Source: Chitinophaga sp. Cy-1792 (lineage in GTDB: Bacteria; Bacteroidota; Bacteroidia; Chitinophagales; Chitinophagaceae). Taken from it: a stretch of DNA of 64,000 bases. The DNA is taken from contig NZ_VWWO01000002.1 of assembly GCF_011752935.1 (NCBI RefSeq), forward strand, positions 1,116,001-1,180,000, given 5' to 3'. The position numbers were made by a program, and so were the translations under genes. This document shows positions 46,161 through 55,863 of the stretch, in pieces. Under the pieces are notes generated by a model. The model did no database searches. It saw nothing but the letters and a program-made list of their open reading frames with translations, and was not told the origin of the DNA. Position 1 is the first letter of the stretch. The number at the start of each line of letters is the position of its first letter.

Positions 46161-47489
46161 ATGCTGAAGGATTTACGGCAGATTTCGTCTGATTATATTC
46201 ACTATTGCTGGAATGCCATAGTAAACGTTGGGATTTATCCTGGCATGCCGTTTATTGAAGTAAGAAGAACAAAATTGCTCAACCTCCTGGCAATTCCCTG
46301 TATTCCCTTCATGCTCTACTTCTGCATACTCAACTTTTGCCAGGGACGTATTACCTTATCTGCCTTTAATCTTACTACCTCCGCCAGTGCCGGCATGTTG
46401 CTGCTCATGCACAAGTTCCGTAAATACCTCTGGGCACGCACCTGGGTAATTATGGCATGCGCCGTCATCTACGCCTTTACAGGATTTGTTTACCATAACG
46501 GCGCCGAATACTTTCTCCTGAATATCCTCATCGTTACCATCCTGGTAAATGACAATACCTGGTATATTGTAATCGTCAGCATACTGATCATACTCGTATT
46601 TGTAGGGATCGTTTATTTCCCGCAACACCTTAGCTGGGCTGATCCGGTCCCGAGACAACGTGTATGGCTGAATGTGGTGGTGTCGCTGGCATTCCCTATC
46701 GTAGGGCTCACCTTCTTCAAACGTATCCAGTCCGATTACCAGAAAGAAATGGAAGCACAGCGCCAGTCGCTGGCCAATATGAATAAAGACAAGGAAAAGC
46801 TCTTTTCTATCGTTGCCCACGATGTACGTAGCCCGCTTGCCACGCTGGAAGTCCTGCTGGACATGTTCCTGAAAGGAGAGTACCCCGAAAAAGATATGCG
46901 GGAAGCCATTGAAGTGCTCCACGAAAAGGTAGCACAGCTGGGCGGCTCGCTCGACAATGTCCTGCGCTGGAGTAGCCGCAGCATGAAGGGTATTCAGGCT
47001 TTCCCGGCCAATTTTCCGCTGGAGCCACTGGTGGTAGAAGTCCTGTATTTCTTCCGCCTGCCCGTGCTGCAGAAGAAGATTACCGTGGAGCTGCAAATAC
47101 CGGACGAGCTGAAAGTATATGCCGACAGAGACCAGGTTTCTGTTATTCTCCGCAACCTGCTGAGTAATGCACTTAAATTCAGTTTCCAGGGCGGTACCGT
47201 CACTATCGGCGCTAACCCCAACCACGAACAGGTGGCTATCAGCTTCCGCGACCAGGGTACCGGCATGACACCAAAACAGATTACCGACCTGTTTTCCTAC
47301 CGCCAGCACCCCGAATATGGCACCAACGGTGAACGTGGTACAGGGCTGGGATTGGTGCTGTGTAAGGAGTTTGCCCAGCAGAACGCAGGTAGCATAGGGG
47401 TGGAAAGTCTGCCCGGTAAAGGCACCAGTTTTACGATTAGTTTACCCATTGCCCGCAGTGCCGATGAATTCGAAGATGATGAAATTTAA
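46161..47489 (+). CDS. orphan membrane sensor histidine kinase
   Basis: A 442-residue inner-membrane kinase. About six membrane segments occupy residues 35-185. The dimerisation domain follows, with FSIVAHDVRSPLATLE and His220, then a HATPase domain with LRNLLSNALKF (N box), DQGTGM (G1) and GTGLGLVLCKEF (G2). It ends in an acidic tail. There is no extracellular sensor domain, so the membrane region or a partner must sense the signal. No response regulator gene is adjacent. Confidence 0.92.
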   Translation: MLKDLRQISSDYIHYCWNAIVNVGIYPGMPFIEVRRTKLLNLLAIPCIPFMLYFCILNFCQGRITLSAFNLTTSASAGMLLLMHKFRKYLWARTWVIMACAVIYAFTGFVYHNGAEYFLLNILIVTILVNDNTWYIVIVSILIILVFVGIVYFPQHLSWADPVPRQRVWLNVVVSLAFPIVGLTFFKRIQSDYQKEMEAQRQSLANMNKDKEKLFSIVAHDVRSPLATLEVLLDMFLKGEYPEKDMREAIEVLHEKVAQLGGSLDNVLRWSSRSMKGIQAFPANFPLEPLVVEVLYFFRLPVLQKKITVELQIPDELKVYADRDQVSVILRNLLSNALKFSFQGGTVTIGANPNHEQVAISFRDQGTGMTPKQITDLFSYRQHPEYGTNGERGTGLGLVLCKEFAQQNAGSIGVESLPGKGTSFTISLPIARSADEFEDDEI

Positions 47490-47870
47490 CAGTGTATAAA
47501 ATACGCTTATAAAATATTTTTTGCAATTATAAACGCTATTTAATCATTGGTATGATTTTTTTTACTATTTTTCACCCTTCAAAAAAATCTATGTAAATAG
47601 AGGGCGATACGGATGGGTATCGTCTTTAGATATATTATTTTGCTTATGAGGATACGGGCCGGACTTATTCTTATACCGGCCCCTCAATTAACGGCTTCGG
47701 CTAAACGTCCTCCAGTTTTATTACCGCTTGTAAGTCTGTAGTTACATTTACTGTATGGCTATTGCAGCCAGTTCACCTAATTTTTTATATTCAATCCGGC
47801 TCATTTGCAGCTTTCATAAACTTTTGGAAACGGCATTTGTTTAGGGCTATTGTACGTGAATTCTGTTGCA
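47490..47870. other. 381-bp gap with two hairpins, no gene seen
   Basis: AT-rich DNA between the kinase and cfa genes. It holds a hairpin with GGCGATAC pairing to GTATCGTC (47603-47624, one wobble), and a second with GGGCCGG (47656-47662) pairing to CCGGCCC (47676-47682). Neither has a T tract directly after it. They could be a leader structure or the end of the kinase mRNA. I see no open reading frame worth calling. Confidence 0.5.
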
Positions 47871-48998
47871 ATGGAAAACAGTAAAAATATGATTACCCGC
47901 CTGCTGGCCTCCGCAGGTATAGCTATTAACGGTAATGATCCCTGGGATATCACCGTCAATAATGATCATTTTTATCCCAGTGTATTGAAACATGGCTCCA
48001 TGGCCCTGGGAGAATCGTATATGGCTGGCTGGTGGGATAGCCCCCATCCTGATCAGTTCATTACGCGCATCCTGAAATCGCGGCTGGAAGATAAAATCCG
48101 TGCCAGCTGGCAGCTCAAAAGGGATATCCTTATCTCCCGGATCTTTAATTTCCAGCACCCGGAGCAGTCCTTCAAAAACGGCCGTAAACATTACGACCTG
48201 GGCAACGACCTTTTCTCCCACATGCTGGACCCCCGCATGACCTACACCTGCGCCTTCTGGGACCAGGCAGAGAACCTGGCCACCGCTCAGGAAAACAAAC
48301 TGGACCTCACCTGCAGAAAGCTTCACCTGCAACCCGGTATGCGCGTGCTCGACATCGGCTGTGGCTGGGGCAGCTTCGCCAAATTCGCTGCCGAACGCTA
48401 TGGGGTACACGTTACAGGTATTACCATTTCAGAAGAACAGGCCCAGCTGGCAGCAGAACGTTGCAAAGGGCTGTCGGTAGATATCAAAGTCATGGACTAC
48501 CGCAGCATGCAGGAAAAATTCGATGCCATCGCCTCACTGGGCATGTTCGAACATGTAGGCTACCGTAACTATCCCGCCTATATGAAAATGGCCAGGCATT
48601 GCCTCAAAGATGACGGCCTTTTCCTCCTCCATACCATCGGTGGCAACCGCTCACATACCATGGCAGATCCCTGGCTGGATAAATATATCTTCCCCAACGC
48701 CAATATCCCGTCTATTGCACAGATAGGGAAGTCGGCAGAAGACTTTTTTGTAGTAGAACACTGGCAGAACTTCAGCACCGACTACGACAGAACGCTGATG
48801 GCCTGGCACCAGAATTTCAATAATAACTGGGACCACCTCTCCGGAGCTTATGATCCTGTTTTTAAAAGAATGTGGGATTACTACCTGATGTCGTGTGCCG
48901 GCTCTTTCAGGGCACGGTATAGCCAGCTATGGCAGGTGGTACTGTCGCCACATGGTGTGGCCGGCGGTTATAAAATAGCATCACGGGGGACTTCCTGA
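47871..48998 (+). CDS. cfa: cyclopropane-fatty-acyl-phospholipid synthase
   Basis: A 375-residue SAM-dependent enzyme that turns unsaturated acyl chains of membrane lipids into cyclopropane chains. The ATG at 47871 is chosen over an upstream TTG. The SAM motif is VLDIGCGWG in the middle of the protein, and the family segments HYDLGNDLF, MTYTCAFW, GITISEEQAQ and SLGMFEHVGYRNY are all present, as in E. coli Cfa. Its length is close to the E. coli enzyme (382). The P-type ATPase gene begins 40 bp later on the same strand. Confidence 0.95.
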   Translation: MENSKNMITRLLASAGIAINGNDPWDITVNNDHFYPSVLKHGSMALGESYMAGWWDSPHPDQFITRILKSRLEDKIRASWQLKRDILISRIFNFQHPEQSFKNGRKHYDLGNDLFSHMLDPRMTYTCAFWDQAENLATAQENKLDLTCRKLHLQPGMRVLDIGCGWGSFAKFAAERYGVHVTGITISEEQAQLAAERCKGLSVDIKVMDYRSMQEKFDAIASLGMFEHVGYRNYPAYMKMARHCLKDDGLFLLHTIGGNRSHTMADPWLDKYIFPNANIPSIAQIGKSAEDFFVVEHWQNFSTDYDRTLMAWHQNFNNNWDHLSGAYDPVFKRMWDYYLMSCAGSFRARYSQLWQVVLSPHGVAGGYKIASRGTS

Positions 48999-49038
48999 AA
49001 TAGCTTATTTTCATATCTCCGCTAATTCGCTATTGCTT

Positions 49039-51561
49039 ATGGCTGAACGTAAGAATATCCCGGCGCATATCAAAGGACTGGATGATGCCGCTGTACTGGC
49101 TTCCCGTAGAGAGAACGGAACGAATGAATATGCCACAAAAGAGAAAAACAGGCTGCTGGCATTGTTGTCGGAATTACTTTCCGAGCCCATGCTGTTGTTG
49201 CTGATAGCTGTTACCATTATATATTTTATCCTGGGAGAAACCAGCGAAGCCTATTTCATGCTGGCAGCAATCCTGGTGGTTTCCGGTATTTCCATCTATC
49301 AGGAAGGCCGTAGCAATAAGGCTTTGGAGGCGCTGAAGAAAATCAATCAGCCACTGAGCCAGGTTGTCCGCAAAGGGAAAATTATCAGTATCCCCACCGC
49401 AGATATTGTAGTGGGAGATGTGATGGTAGTGGAAGAAGGCAATACCGTTAATGCCGATGGATATGTGTTACATGCCAATGATTTTTCTGTCAATGAATCG
49501 GCACTAACAGGAGAAGCATTCACCGTATCTAAAACGCCGGAAGGGGATAAGGACCTCTATAGCGGCACACTGGTGGCCTCCGGCCTCGCCTTCGCGAAAG
49601 TAGAAAAGGTGGGCGCTCAAACAAAAATAGGGGAGTTGGGTACCTCCATATTAACGATAAAAGATGAGCCTACCTTATTGCAAAAACAAATTACGCACTT
49701 TGTAAAAGTAATGGCGATCATCGGGCTGGCGGTATTTCTGGCGGTATGGGGATATAATTTCTATATCAGTGGAAGCCTGATAGATAGTTTGCTGAAAGGC
49801 CTCACCCTCGCCATGTCTATACTCCCGGAAGAAATCCCTGTTGCCTTCACCACCTTCATGGCATTGGGTTCCCGGCGGCTGATGCAGCTGGGGATCATCG
49901 TAAAGAAAGTACGCACTGTAGAGGCGCTGGGCAGTGCTACGGTTATATGTACCGATAAAACAGGCACCATCACAGAAAACAGTATGCAGCTGCATGATGT
50001 GTATGCCACATCCACGGGTAAACTATACGAAAAAGATGACTGGAAAGACCCTGCAGCAACGGAAGTGATTACTTATTCGATGTGGGCCAGTGAGCCCGTC
50101 CCGTTTGACCCGATGGAGAAAACGCTGCACAGTGTTTATGGAAAAGTAACCACCTCCGACCTCCGTCCTAAATTCAATATCGTACATGAGTACCCGTTAG
50201 GGGGCACGCCGCCCATGATGACGCACGTCTTCGCAGACAGTTCAGGCAATCGGTTTATTGCTGCCAAGGGCGCTCCTGAAGCCATTATTACCGTATGTGA
50301 GTTACAGGGAGAAGACAGGAAGAAGGTAGTTGACCAGTTGAATGCCCTCACCAGTCAGGGTTACAGGGTGCTGGGCGTAGCGCGTTCCGGTTTTAACGGC
50401 AACGACTATCCGGAGTTTCAGCAGAGTTTACCATTTACCTTCCTGGGACTGATTACTTTTTACGATCCTCCGAAAGCCAATATCAAAGCAGTATTTGATA
50501 AATTCTATGCCGCTGGTATCGTGGTGAAGATCATCACCGGCGATAACAGTGCCACCACCAGGGCCATTGCAAAGCAGGCCGGACTCCGCAATGCGGACGA
50601 AACAATAGATGGCGATGTATTGATGCAGCTGGAAGAAGACCAGCGCCGCCAGAAGATGGAGTCGGCCAATATCTTCACACGCATGTTCCCCGAGGCAAAG
50701 CTGGCAGCCATTAATGCCCTGAAAGCAGAAGGAGAGATCGTAGCCATGACCGGCGACGGTGTCAACGATGGCCCGGCGTTGAAAGCCGCCCATATTGGTA
50801 TCGCCATGGGGCAGAAAGGTACCGAAATCGCCAAACAGGCGGCAGCGCTGATACTCAGCAATGATGACCTTTCCGGCATGGTAGATGCCGTTGCCATGGG
50901 CCGCCGTATCTACAATAATATCCGAAGGGCAGTATTGTATATTGTAGCTATTCATATACCGATTATCCTCACTGTGTCCCTGCCACTATTCCTGGGATGG
51001 TTATACCCGAATATATTCACGCCTATGCATGTCATTTTCCTCGAAATAGTGATGGGGCCTACCTGTTCCATCGTATACGAAAATGAACCGCTGGAGAAAA
51101 ATACAATGTTGCAGCCACCGCGCCCCATCAATGAAACGTTTCTCAGCTGGGAGGAAATGGGCAGGTGTATTCTCCAGGGCCTCGTGATTACCGCCGGCGT
51201 ACTGGGTGTTTACCAATGGGCTGTTCATCACGGATTTGACGAAATCCGCACCAGGAGTATGGTTTTCACGACGCTGATCATCGCCAACATCTTCCTGACA
51301 ATGGTCAACAGGTCTACCTACTACTCCTTTATTACCAGCATGAAAAATAGAAATATGCTGATGTTGGGCGTCATCACCGCTACCGTTCTCTTAACTGCCA
51401 TCATGCTATATGTGCCAGCTGTAGCCAACCTTTTCAGTATTACCGCCCTAAGCGCCGATCAGCTCCTGGTTTGCCTGGTAGTTGGAATGATCTGTGCCGT
51501 GTGGTATGAAGGCGTGAAATGGTATAAGAGAGGTAGAAGTAAAACAAATGATTCGTTTTGA
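49039..51561 (+). CDS. P-type cation-transporting ATPase (PEEIP subgroup)
   Basis: An 840-residue inner-membrane pump. The actuator motif TGEA is at 157-160, the M4 motif PEEIP at 263-267, phosphorylated Asp306 in DKTGT, the nucleotide-domain KGAPEA, and TGDGVNDGPALK in the hinge. Topology (M1-M4, catalytic domain, M5-M10) is that of Ca2+-type P2 ATPases, but M4 has PEEIP where characterised Ca2+ pumps have PEGLP, so the ion is uncertain. Translation starts at ATG 49039; the longer TTG start adds two residues. It may be cotranscribed with cfa. Confidence 0.9.
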   Translation: MAERKNIPAHIKGLDDAAVLASRRENGTNEYATKEKNRLLALLSELLSEPMLLLLIAVTIIYFILGETSEAYFMLAAILVVSGISIYQEGRSNKALEALKKINQPLSQVVRKGKIISIPTADIVVGDVMVVEEGNTVNADGYVLHANDFSVNESALTGEAFTVSKTPEGDKDLYSGTLVASGLAFAKVEKVGAQTKIGELGTSILTIKDEPTLLQKQITHFVKVMAIIGLAVFLAVWGYNFYISGSLIDSLLKGLTLAMSILPEEIPVAFTTFMALGSRRLMQLGIIVKKVRTVEALGSATVICTDKTGTITENSMQLHDVYATSTGKLYEKDDWKDPAATEVITYSMWASEPVPFDPMEKTLHSVYGKVTTSDLRPKFNIVHEYPLGGTPPMMTHVFADSSGNRFIAAKGAPEAIITVCELQGEDRKKVVDQLNALTSQGYRVLGVARSGFNGNDYPEFQQSLPFTFLGLITFYDPPKANIKAVFDKFYAAGIVVKIITGDNSATTRAIAKQAGLRNADETIDGDVLMQLEEDQRRQKMESANIFTRMFPEAKLAAINALKAEGEIVAMTGDGVNDGPALKAAHIGIAMGQKGTEIAKQAAALILSNDDLSGMVDAVAMGRRIYNNIRRAVLYIVAIHIPIILTVSLPLFLGWLYPNIFTPMHVIFLEIVMGPTCSIVYENEPLEKNTMLQPPRPINETFLSWEEMGRCILQGLVITAGVLGVYQWAVHHGFDEIRTRSMVFTTLIIANIFLTMVNRSTYYSFITSMKNRNMLMLGVITATVLLTAIMLYVPAVANLFSITALSADQLLVCLVVGMICAVWYEGVKWYKRGRSKTNDSF

Positions 51562-51764
51562 TAATAATCTAGATAAACAAATATCCGCTACTACCAGATG
51601 GCCGCAGCCCTTTTTCCCCAAATCAGGCGGCATTTCCAGGGAATTAAATCATCCTGCGACAGAATTATTGATTGGTAATAGGTAAATTTAAGCGTTATCC
51701 GGGATTTGACTGTGAAAATGCGTATCCTGATAATAATAGATGCCAGGATACAATTTAATCAGAA

Positions 51765-52406
51765 ATGGAAAAATCATTGATCTGCAATTTAGTTACCGAA
51801 CTTAGTATTTATGATCCGGAGGAAATTGATATCAGAATTTTAAATTTTGATACCAGTACAACAACACCTTTTGTCGATTTAGTAATTAAGATATCAACTG
51901 TTGAGGAAGAAAAGACAGGGGATTTGAGAATACAGTTTGATCAATTGCATGCTGCCTGTATCTCTTTAATTCCTGCAAATGACATATTTTATTCGGATGA
52001 CCATCCGTTACTTTGGGATTACAATGATTTGCAGGCAAGTTTATATTTTACCGGCGTCTCAGCCGATGTGTATAAATTATTTTGGGAGGTCAAACAAATT
52101 GAAAAACGGTTATATGGCCACTATCAATATATTGATCGCTATTTAAATAGTGAATTGGAAGTTGTAAAATTGATGAAAGCAGGTAGAGGTTTATTTGCAA
52201 ATGGTCCCAAAAAGTTGTTGCAGGAGATGGCTAAAGTCCTGGCAGATAACGTATTGAAATTCTCTCTTATCAGTGAACGGGAACCCAGCCTGTGTGATGG
52301 TACAAGACTGACGGCCAAACGCCAGTATCCCTCCGCTTTGTTAGTTGGAAATTCATATTTCATTGCCAACAAAATTGATGTAGATTTCCTGAAGTATCAG
52401 GGATAG
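51765..52406 (+). CDS. hypothetical cytoplasmic protein
   Basis: A 213-residue protein with no signal peptide or membrane segment and no motif I recognise. It starts MEKSLICNLVTELS and has an acidic N-terminal half and a more basic C-terminal half. The DNA is visibly AT-richer than the neighbouring PUL and ATPase genes and lies in a 203-bp upstream gap without a clear promoter. Together with the next gene it may be an accessory or recently gained pair. Confidence 0.6.
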   Translation: MEKSLICNLVTELSIYDPEEIDIRILNFDTSTTTPFVDLVIKISTVEEEKTGDLRIQFDQLHAACISLIPANDIFYSDDHPLLWDYNDLQASLYFTGVSADVYKLFWEVKQIEKRLYGHYQYIDRYLNSELEVVKLMKAGRGLFANGPKKLLQEMAKVLADNVLKFSLISEREPSLCDGTRLTAKRQYPSALLVGNSYFIANKIDVDFLKYQG

Positions 52407-52457
52407 CAATGTACTGGTTAACCAGGTAGTAAAGTACGTTTATATAATTCTTAGGAT

Positions 52458-53027
52458 ATGAAGATTGTTATTTTAATTGGAATCCTGTGCTGCAGTTTTA
52501 ATGGCTATTGCCAGAAAGATTCAATTCCAAAATTTGAAACCTCGGGAGAACAGGAGGATTATTGGGCTAAAAAGACATTTCAAGCCGGGGAAAAGATGAA
52601 GTATGAAAAGTATAACGGGGTTGTGAAAAAGGTAAATGCTACTACTTATAAATATGGTTCCCAGGTTATTAATGTCAGTGGTACAGAGGCTATAAAGCAG
52701 TTATTTTCACTTGGTTTCATCTATCCTTCATTGATTGCCTCGCCGTCAGACCACATTGCGTCATCGCCAAATAAAGAACATTCGCTCAATGATACTTTTC
52801 GTGCGGATACATTTTATGTTGGAAATTTTGAAGAGTTAAAGTTTTTAGAAGAATCCCCCAAAATGAAACGCTTTACTTGTTGGGTACAGTGGAAGGGTGG
52901 GTTGGCAAATCCCCTTGTATTTCTTTTTGAACTGGAATCTGAGTCGGCTGATAAAACTGGAAACTGGAAAGATTTCATAAAAGGGGCCTCCCTTACGTTC
53001 TTCAAACAAGGATGGGTAATTATTTAA
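52458..53027 (+). CDS. hypothetical exported protein
   Basis: A 189-residue protein with a signal peptide; the sequence around ILCCSFNGYCQ has several Cys, but no good lipobox. The mature part is Lys/Glu/Ser-rich and has no recognisable domain. The DNA is AT-rich. It follows the previous hypothetical gene by 51 bp on the same strand. No function is proposed. Confidence 0.6.
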   Translation: MKIVILIGILCCSFNGYCQKDSIPKFETSGEQEDYWAKKTFQAGEKMKYEKYNGVVKKVNATTYKYGSQVINVSGTEAIKQLFSLGFIYPSLIASPSDHIASSPNKEHSLNDTFRADTFYVGNFEELKFLEESPKMKRFTCWVQWKGGLANPLVFLFELESESADKTGNWKDFIKGASLTFFKQGWVII

Positions 53028-53072
53028 ACAAGGAAAGTTATAACCATTTTTCCGGCATCCATTTGTTAAACT

Positions 53073-53080
53073 TATATTTG
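53073..53080 (+). promoter_or_regulatory. candidate -7 box of the esterase gene
   Basis: TATATTTG matches TAnnTTTG, 63 bp before the esterase start. A -33 TTG at the usual spacing is not seen. Confidence 0.35.
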
Positions 53081-53143
53081 TTTGGTTTCTTAATTAAATA
53101 AACACCGGAACCCAATATCTATCATTATTTCAGACAACCCAAT

Positions 53144-54007
53144 ATGATGAAGTACATCAGAATTTTCGTAGCATGTCTTTTACTGGCCACTGCCATCCAT
53201 GCCAATGCCCAAACGGACACCAAACCTTTGACCATCGGACAATCAACAGTTTTATTCTCAAAAATCCTGAATGAAAACAGGAATATTAATATCTACTTAC
53301 CGGAAGGTTACAATGCCGCAGATACCACCACCTATCCTGTTATCTATATCCTGGATGGAGGTATGGAAGAAGATTTTTTTCATATAGCCGGTATTGTTAG
53401 ATTTAATACCCAGCCATGGGTAGCACGTTTTCCTAAATCTATCGTTGTTGGTATAGAGAACGTAAACAGAAGGCGTGACTTTACCTTCGAGGTTCCAAAC
53501 CTGGATTTTCTTGAGAAGGAAGGTTTTCAGAAAAGCAGCTTCCCACAATATGGTAAGTCCGCCGCCTATATGGATTTCCTGGAAAAGGAATTGCAACCTT
53601 TTGTGAAGCAAAATTTTCATGCACGTGCGTATAATACGGTTATCGGCGAATCGCTGGCGGGGCTGCTGTCTACAGAAATTCTGCTGAAACGTCCTTACCT
53701 GTTTAATGACTACATCATTATAAGTCCGAGTCTGTGGTGGGGAGAAAGAAAATTACTGGCAGATGCAGCAAATCTGATGCAGAAAAATCTGAAAAAACCG
53801 GTACGTGTATACTTAGGTGTTCCTAACAAAGATGAAGACCTCCGCATGTATAACGTAGCAGTTTCTTTACATGAAATAGCCGCTAAACAAAAAAATATCA
53901 GTATCATTTTTGACTATATGCCGGAAGAGCTGCACTCCACAGCGATTCATCAGGGCGTGTACAATGGATTTAAGAAGTTATTTCCTAAAACGGCATTTTC
54001 GAAATAA
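53144..54007 (+). CDS. exported alpha/beta esterase (esterase D/Fes-like)
   Basis: A 287-residue enzyme with a signal peptide (ending ANAQ). The fold belongs to the putative esterase family (PF00756): INIYLPEGY, PVIYILDGG, GIENVNRRRDFTFE, and the nucleophile elbow GESLAG with Ser170; the catalytic His is probably in EELHSTAIH. Family members include enterochelin esterases, feruloyl and acetyl esterases and S-formylglutathione hydrolase. The substrate cannot be told. A small membrane protein gene follows 21 bp later. Confidence 0.87.
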   Translation: MMKYIRIFVACLLLATAIHANAQTDTKPLTIGQSTVLFSKILNENRNINIYLPEGYNAADTTTYPVIYILDGGMEEDFFHIAGIVRFNTQPWVARFPKSIVVGIENVNRRRDFTFEVPNLDFLEKEGFQKSSFPQYGKSAAYMDFLEKELQPFVKQNFHARAYNTVIGESLAGLLSTEILLKRPYLFNDYIIISPSLWWGERKLLADAANLMQKNLKKPVRVYLGVPNKDEDLRMYNVAVSLHEIAAKQKNISIIFDYMPEELHSTAIHQGVYNGFKKLFPKTAFSK

Positions 54008-54028
54008 AGGTTAGAAAAAATAGTACCT

Positions 54029-54448
54029 ATGAGATGGTTGAGAAAAGGAGAACGCAAAATCGCATATTTATTTGCAGGAGTTGCATTTGTGCTGCTGGGC
54101 CTGTTTAGTGGCTTTGATACCTATAGAGATTATCTGGTACTGCGGGATGGAACGGTAGTGAAGATGCAGCTTGCAGATAAGCCTGCTGATTGCGGTACAA
54201 ATAAGGGACATAGGCAGGTGAAATTTTCCTACAATAATGAAGTTTTTAAGAAAACGGTTACCGCAATTTTTTGTAAACAGAGTACGGTAGGAGATTTAGT
54301 GGAAATGAAATATTTGCCCGGTAGCAAAAGAATATTGTTTAAAACAGAACAAACCTTTCCTACTTTTTGTGTGGATGGGGGCTGGATTATATTCGGCCTG
54401 TTCGCTATTGCTTCCTGTTTTATCGGCTTGAGTACGCCCTATGATTGA
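54029..54448 (+). CDS. small membrane protein, unknown function
   Basis: A 139-residue protein with two membrane segments (about 12-29 and 115-133) around a beta-rich soluble loop with three Cys (DCGTNKGHRQVKFSYNN, IFCKQST, FCVDGG). The layout recalls DUF3592-type proteins, whose loop sits between two helices, but the match is weak. It lies 21 bp after the esterase gene and ends before a strong bidirectional terminator. Confidence 0.6.
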   Translation: MRWLRKGERKIAYLFAGVAFVLLGLFSGFDTYRDYLVLRDGTVVKMQLADKPADCGTNKGHRQVKFSYNNEVFKKTVTAIFCKQSTVGDLVEMKYLPGSKRILFKTEQTFPTFCVDGGWIIFGLFAIASCFIGLSTPYD

Positions 54449-54468
54449 TAAGGTAAAATGAATTTAAT

Positions 54469-54498
54469 AAAAAAGCGCTTCGATCGAAGCGCTTTTTT
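54469..54498. terminator. bidirectional terminator (perfect palindrome)
   Basis: A 30-bp perfect palindrome (arms 54469-54483 and 54484-54498, with AAGCGCTTCGA and complement) lies between convergent genes. Poly-A and poly-T flank it on the two sides. Confidence 0.85.
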
Positions 54499-54512
54499 AA
54501 TTTTAATCAGAT

Positions 54513-55778
54513 CTATTTTTTGAGTCCGATCGCATATAAACTCCCGCCGCCGGCCACAAACACCTTGTCGTCTGCTACTACAGGTGCAGCAGTAAAACTT
54601 TCCAGTTTATATAACTCCTTCATCACGTATTTGGCGGTACTATAAAACGAAGGGTCCTGTCCATTGGCAATATGCATAAAGCTGATATTGCCGCTGCTGT
54701 CTAATACGCTGGCGGCATTAGCTTTACGGCCTTTGGTGTCAAACTGGTCGAGTACTTTGCCGGTTATATTGTTTAGCAGAAATAACCTGCCGGTGAAATC
54801 GCCATAGCAAAGGATATCCTTGCTGAGCGCGGGCGCGCCGAATACATAGCCGCCACTTTTATGCTTAAATATTTCCTTGCCATCAGCTGCGTTGATGCAG
54901 AGCATCTGGTAGCTGTCGGAAGTTCCTACATAGATGCGGTTATTCGCCTGAACAGCAGGGCCTACAATCCAGGCATCGCTTTCCCTGTACGACCATTTCA
55001 GCTTACCATCGGATACATCGAGTGCGTATAGATTTGCATCACGGGTGCCTATGTAAAGGGTATTGTTGTATACCAGTGGGGTGGCCTGAATACCTTGTAA
55101 TACGCCATGGTAAATGGTGTCAACTTTGCTGGCGAAAGACCAGTTTACTTTCCCTGTCTGACTGTTAAGCGCGTAAATATTCCTGTCCCAGCTGCCTGCG
55201 AACACCTGGCCGTTATAATAGGTCAGGCCTGCATGTACCGGGCCTGCTGTTTTGTGCTGCCATACCAGTTTACCATTGGTTTTGTCTACCGCATAGATAC
55301 TGCTGTCGCTGCTGCCGAAAAATACCAGTTTGCCATCAGTGGCAGGAGAGGAGAGGTATAGGTCGTACTGGTCTTCCATTTCCTGTGATAGCGGCTGCAT
55401 GGTCCAGTAGCCTTTACCGCCTATATGTTTTTCGCCTTTGGTAGCAAAAGACCAGCGCTGTTTGCCGGTGCCGGCATCTACCGCATAATAATGCCCGTCG
55501 TAGCTGCCAAAATATACCTGTTTATCATCTGCCAGCAGGTGTGTGCCGATGCCGGCCCCTGCCTGGAACTGCCATTGCTTTTTGCCGTTATTTTTATCCA
55601 GTGAATATAGTTTGCCGTCCATGCCGCCGATGATCACGCTGTTTTTAAAAACGGCAGGTGTGGTGAAGAACTGACCGGGAATGCTGAATGTCCAGCTGAC
55701 ATCCCCGAACTGACGGTACTGGGCCTTGCTAATGACTACAGACAGGCATAGGAAGAGAAATAGTATGCTTCTTTTCAT
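54513..55778 (-). CDS. PQQ-like beta-propeller repeat protein
   Basis: A 421-residue exported protein (signal peptide ending SKAQ). At least six repeats follow the pattern xxLYALDxxxGKxxWxF, for example GKLYSLDKNNGKKQWQF, GHYYAVDAGTGKQRWSF, SSIYAVDKTNGKLVW, RNIYALNSQTGKVNWSF and ANLYALDVSDGKLKW. This is the seven- or eight-bladed propeller of the PQQ_2/BamB group. There is no visible PQQ-binding or enzyme motif, so it is a scaffold or assembly protein more than a dehydrogenase. It is not E. coli-type BamB by context. Confidence 0.82.
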   Translation of the reverse strand: MKRSILFLFLCLSVVISKAQYRQFGDVSWTFSIPGQFFTTPAVFKNSVIIGGMDGKLYSLDKNNGKKQWQFQAGAGIGTHLLADDKQVYFGSYDGHYYAVDAGTGKQRWSFATKGEKHIGGKGYWTMQPLSQEMEDQYDLYLSSPATDGKLVFFGSSDSSIYAVDKTNGKLVWQHKTAGPVHAGLTYYNGQVFAGSWDRNIYALNSQTGKVNWSFASKVDTIYHGVLQGIQATPLVYNNTLYIGTRDANLYALDVSDGKLKWSYRESDAWIVGPAVQANNRIYVGTSDSYQMLCINAADGKEIFKHKSGGYVFGAPALSKDILCYGDFTGRLFLLNNITGKVLDQFDTKGRKANAASVLDSSGNISFMHIANGQDPSFYSTAKYVMKELYKLESFTAAPVVADDKVFVAGGGSLYAIGLKK

Positions 55779-55863
55779 GAGTGGAAATTATTTGGGATAA
55801 CAGGAAAGATAACAGAATTTCTGATTAAGTACTAACTTACTATAGTAAATAAAACCATGGCTT

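Noticed and set aside
46356..47309. 317-codon minus-strand frame within the histidine kinase gene
   Set aside because: It is antisense to a kinase with all motifs intact and has no signal or domain of its own.
47850..47852. TTG at 47850 as the start of cfa
   Set aside because: The ATG at 47871 gives a length and start typical of the family; the extra seven residues have no support.
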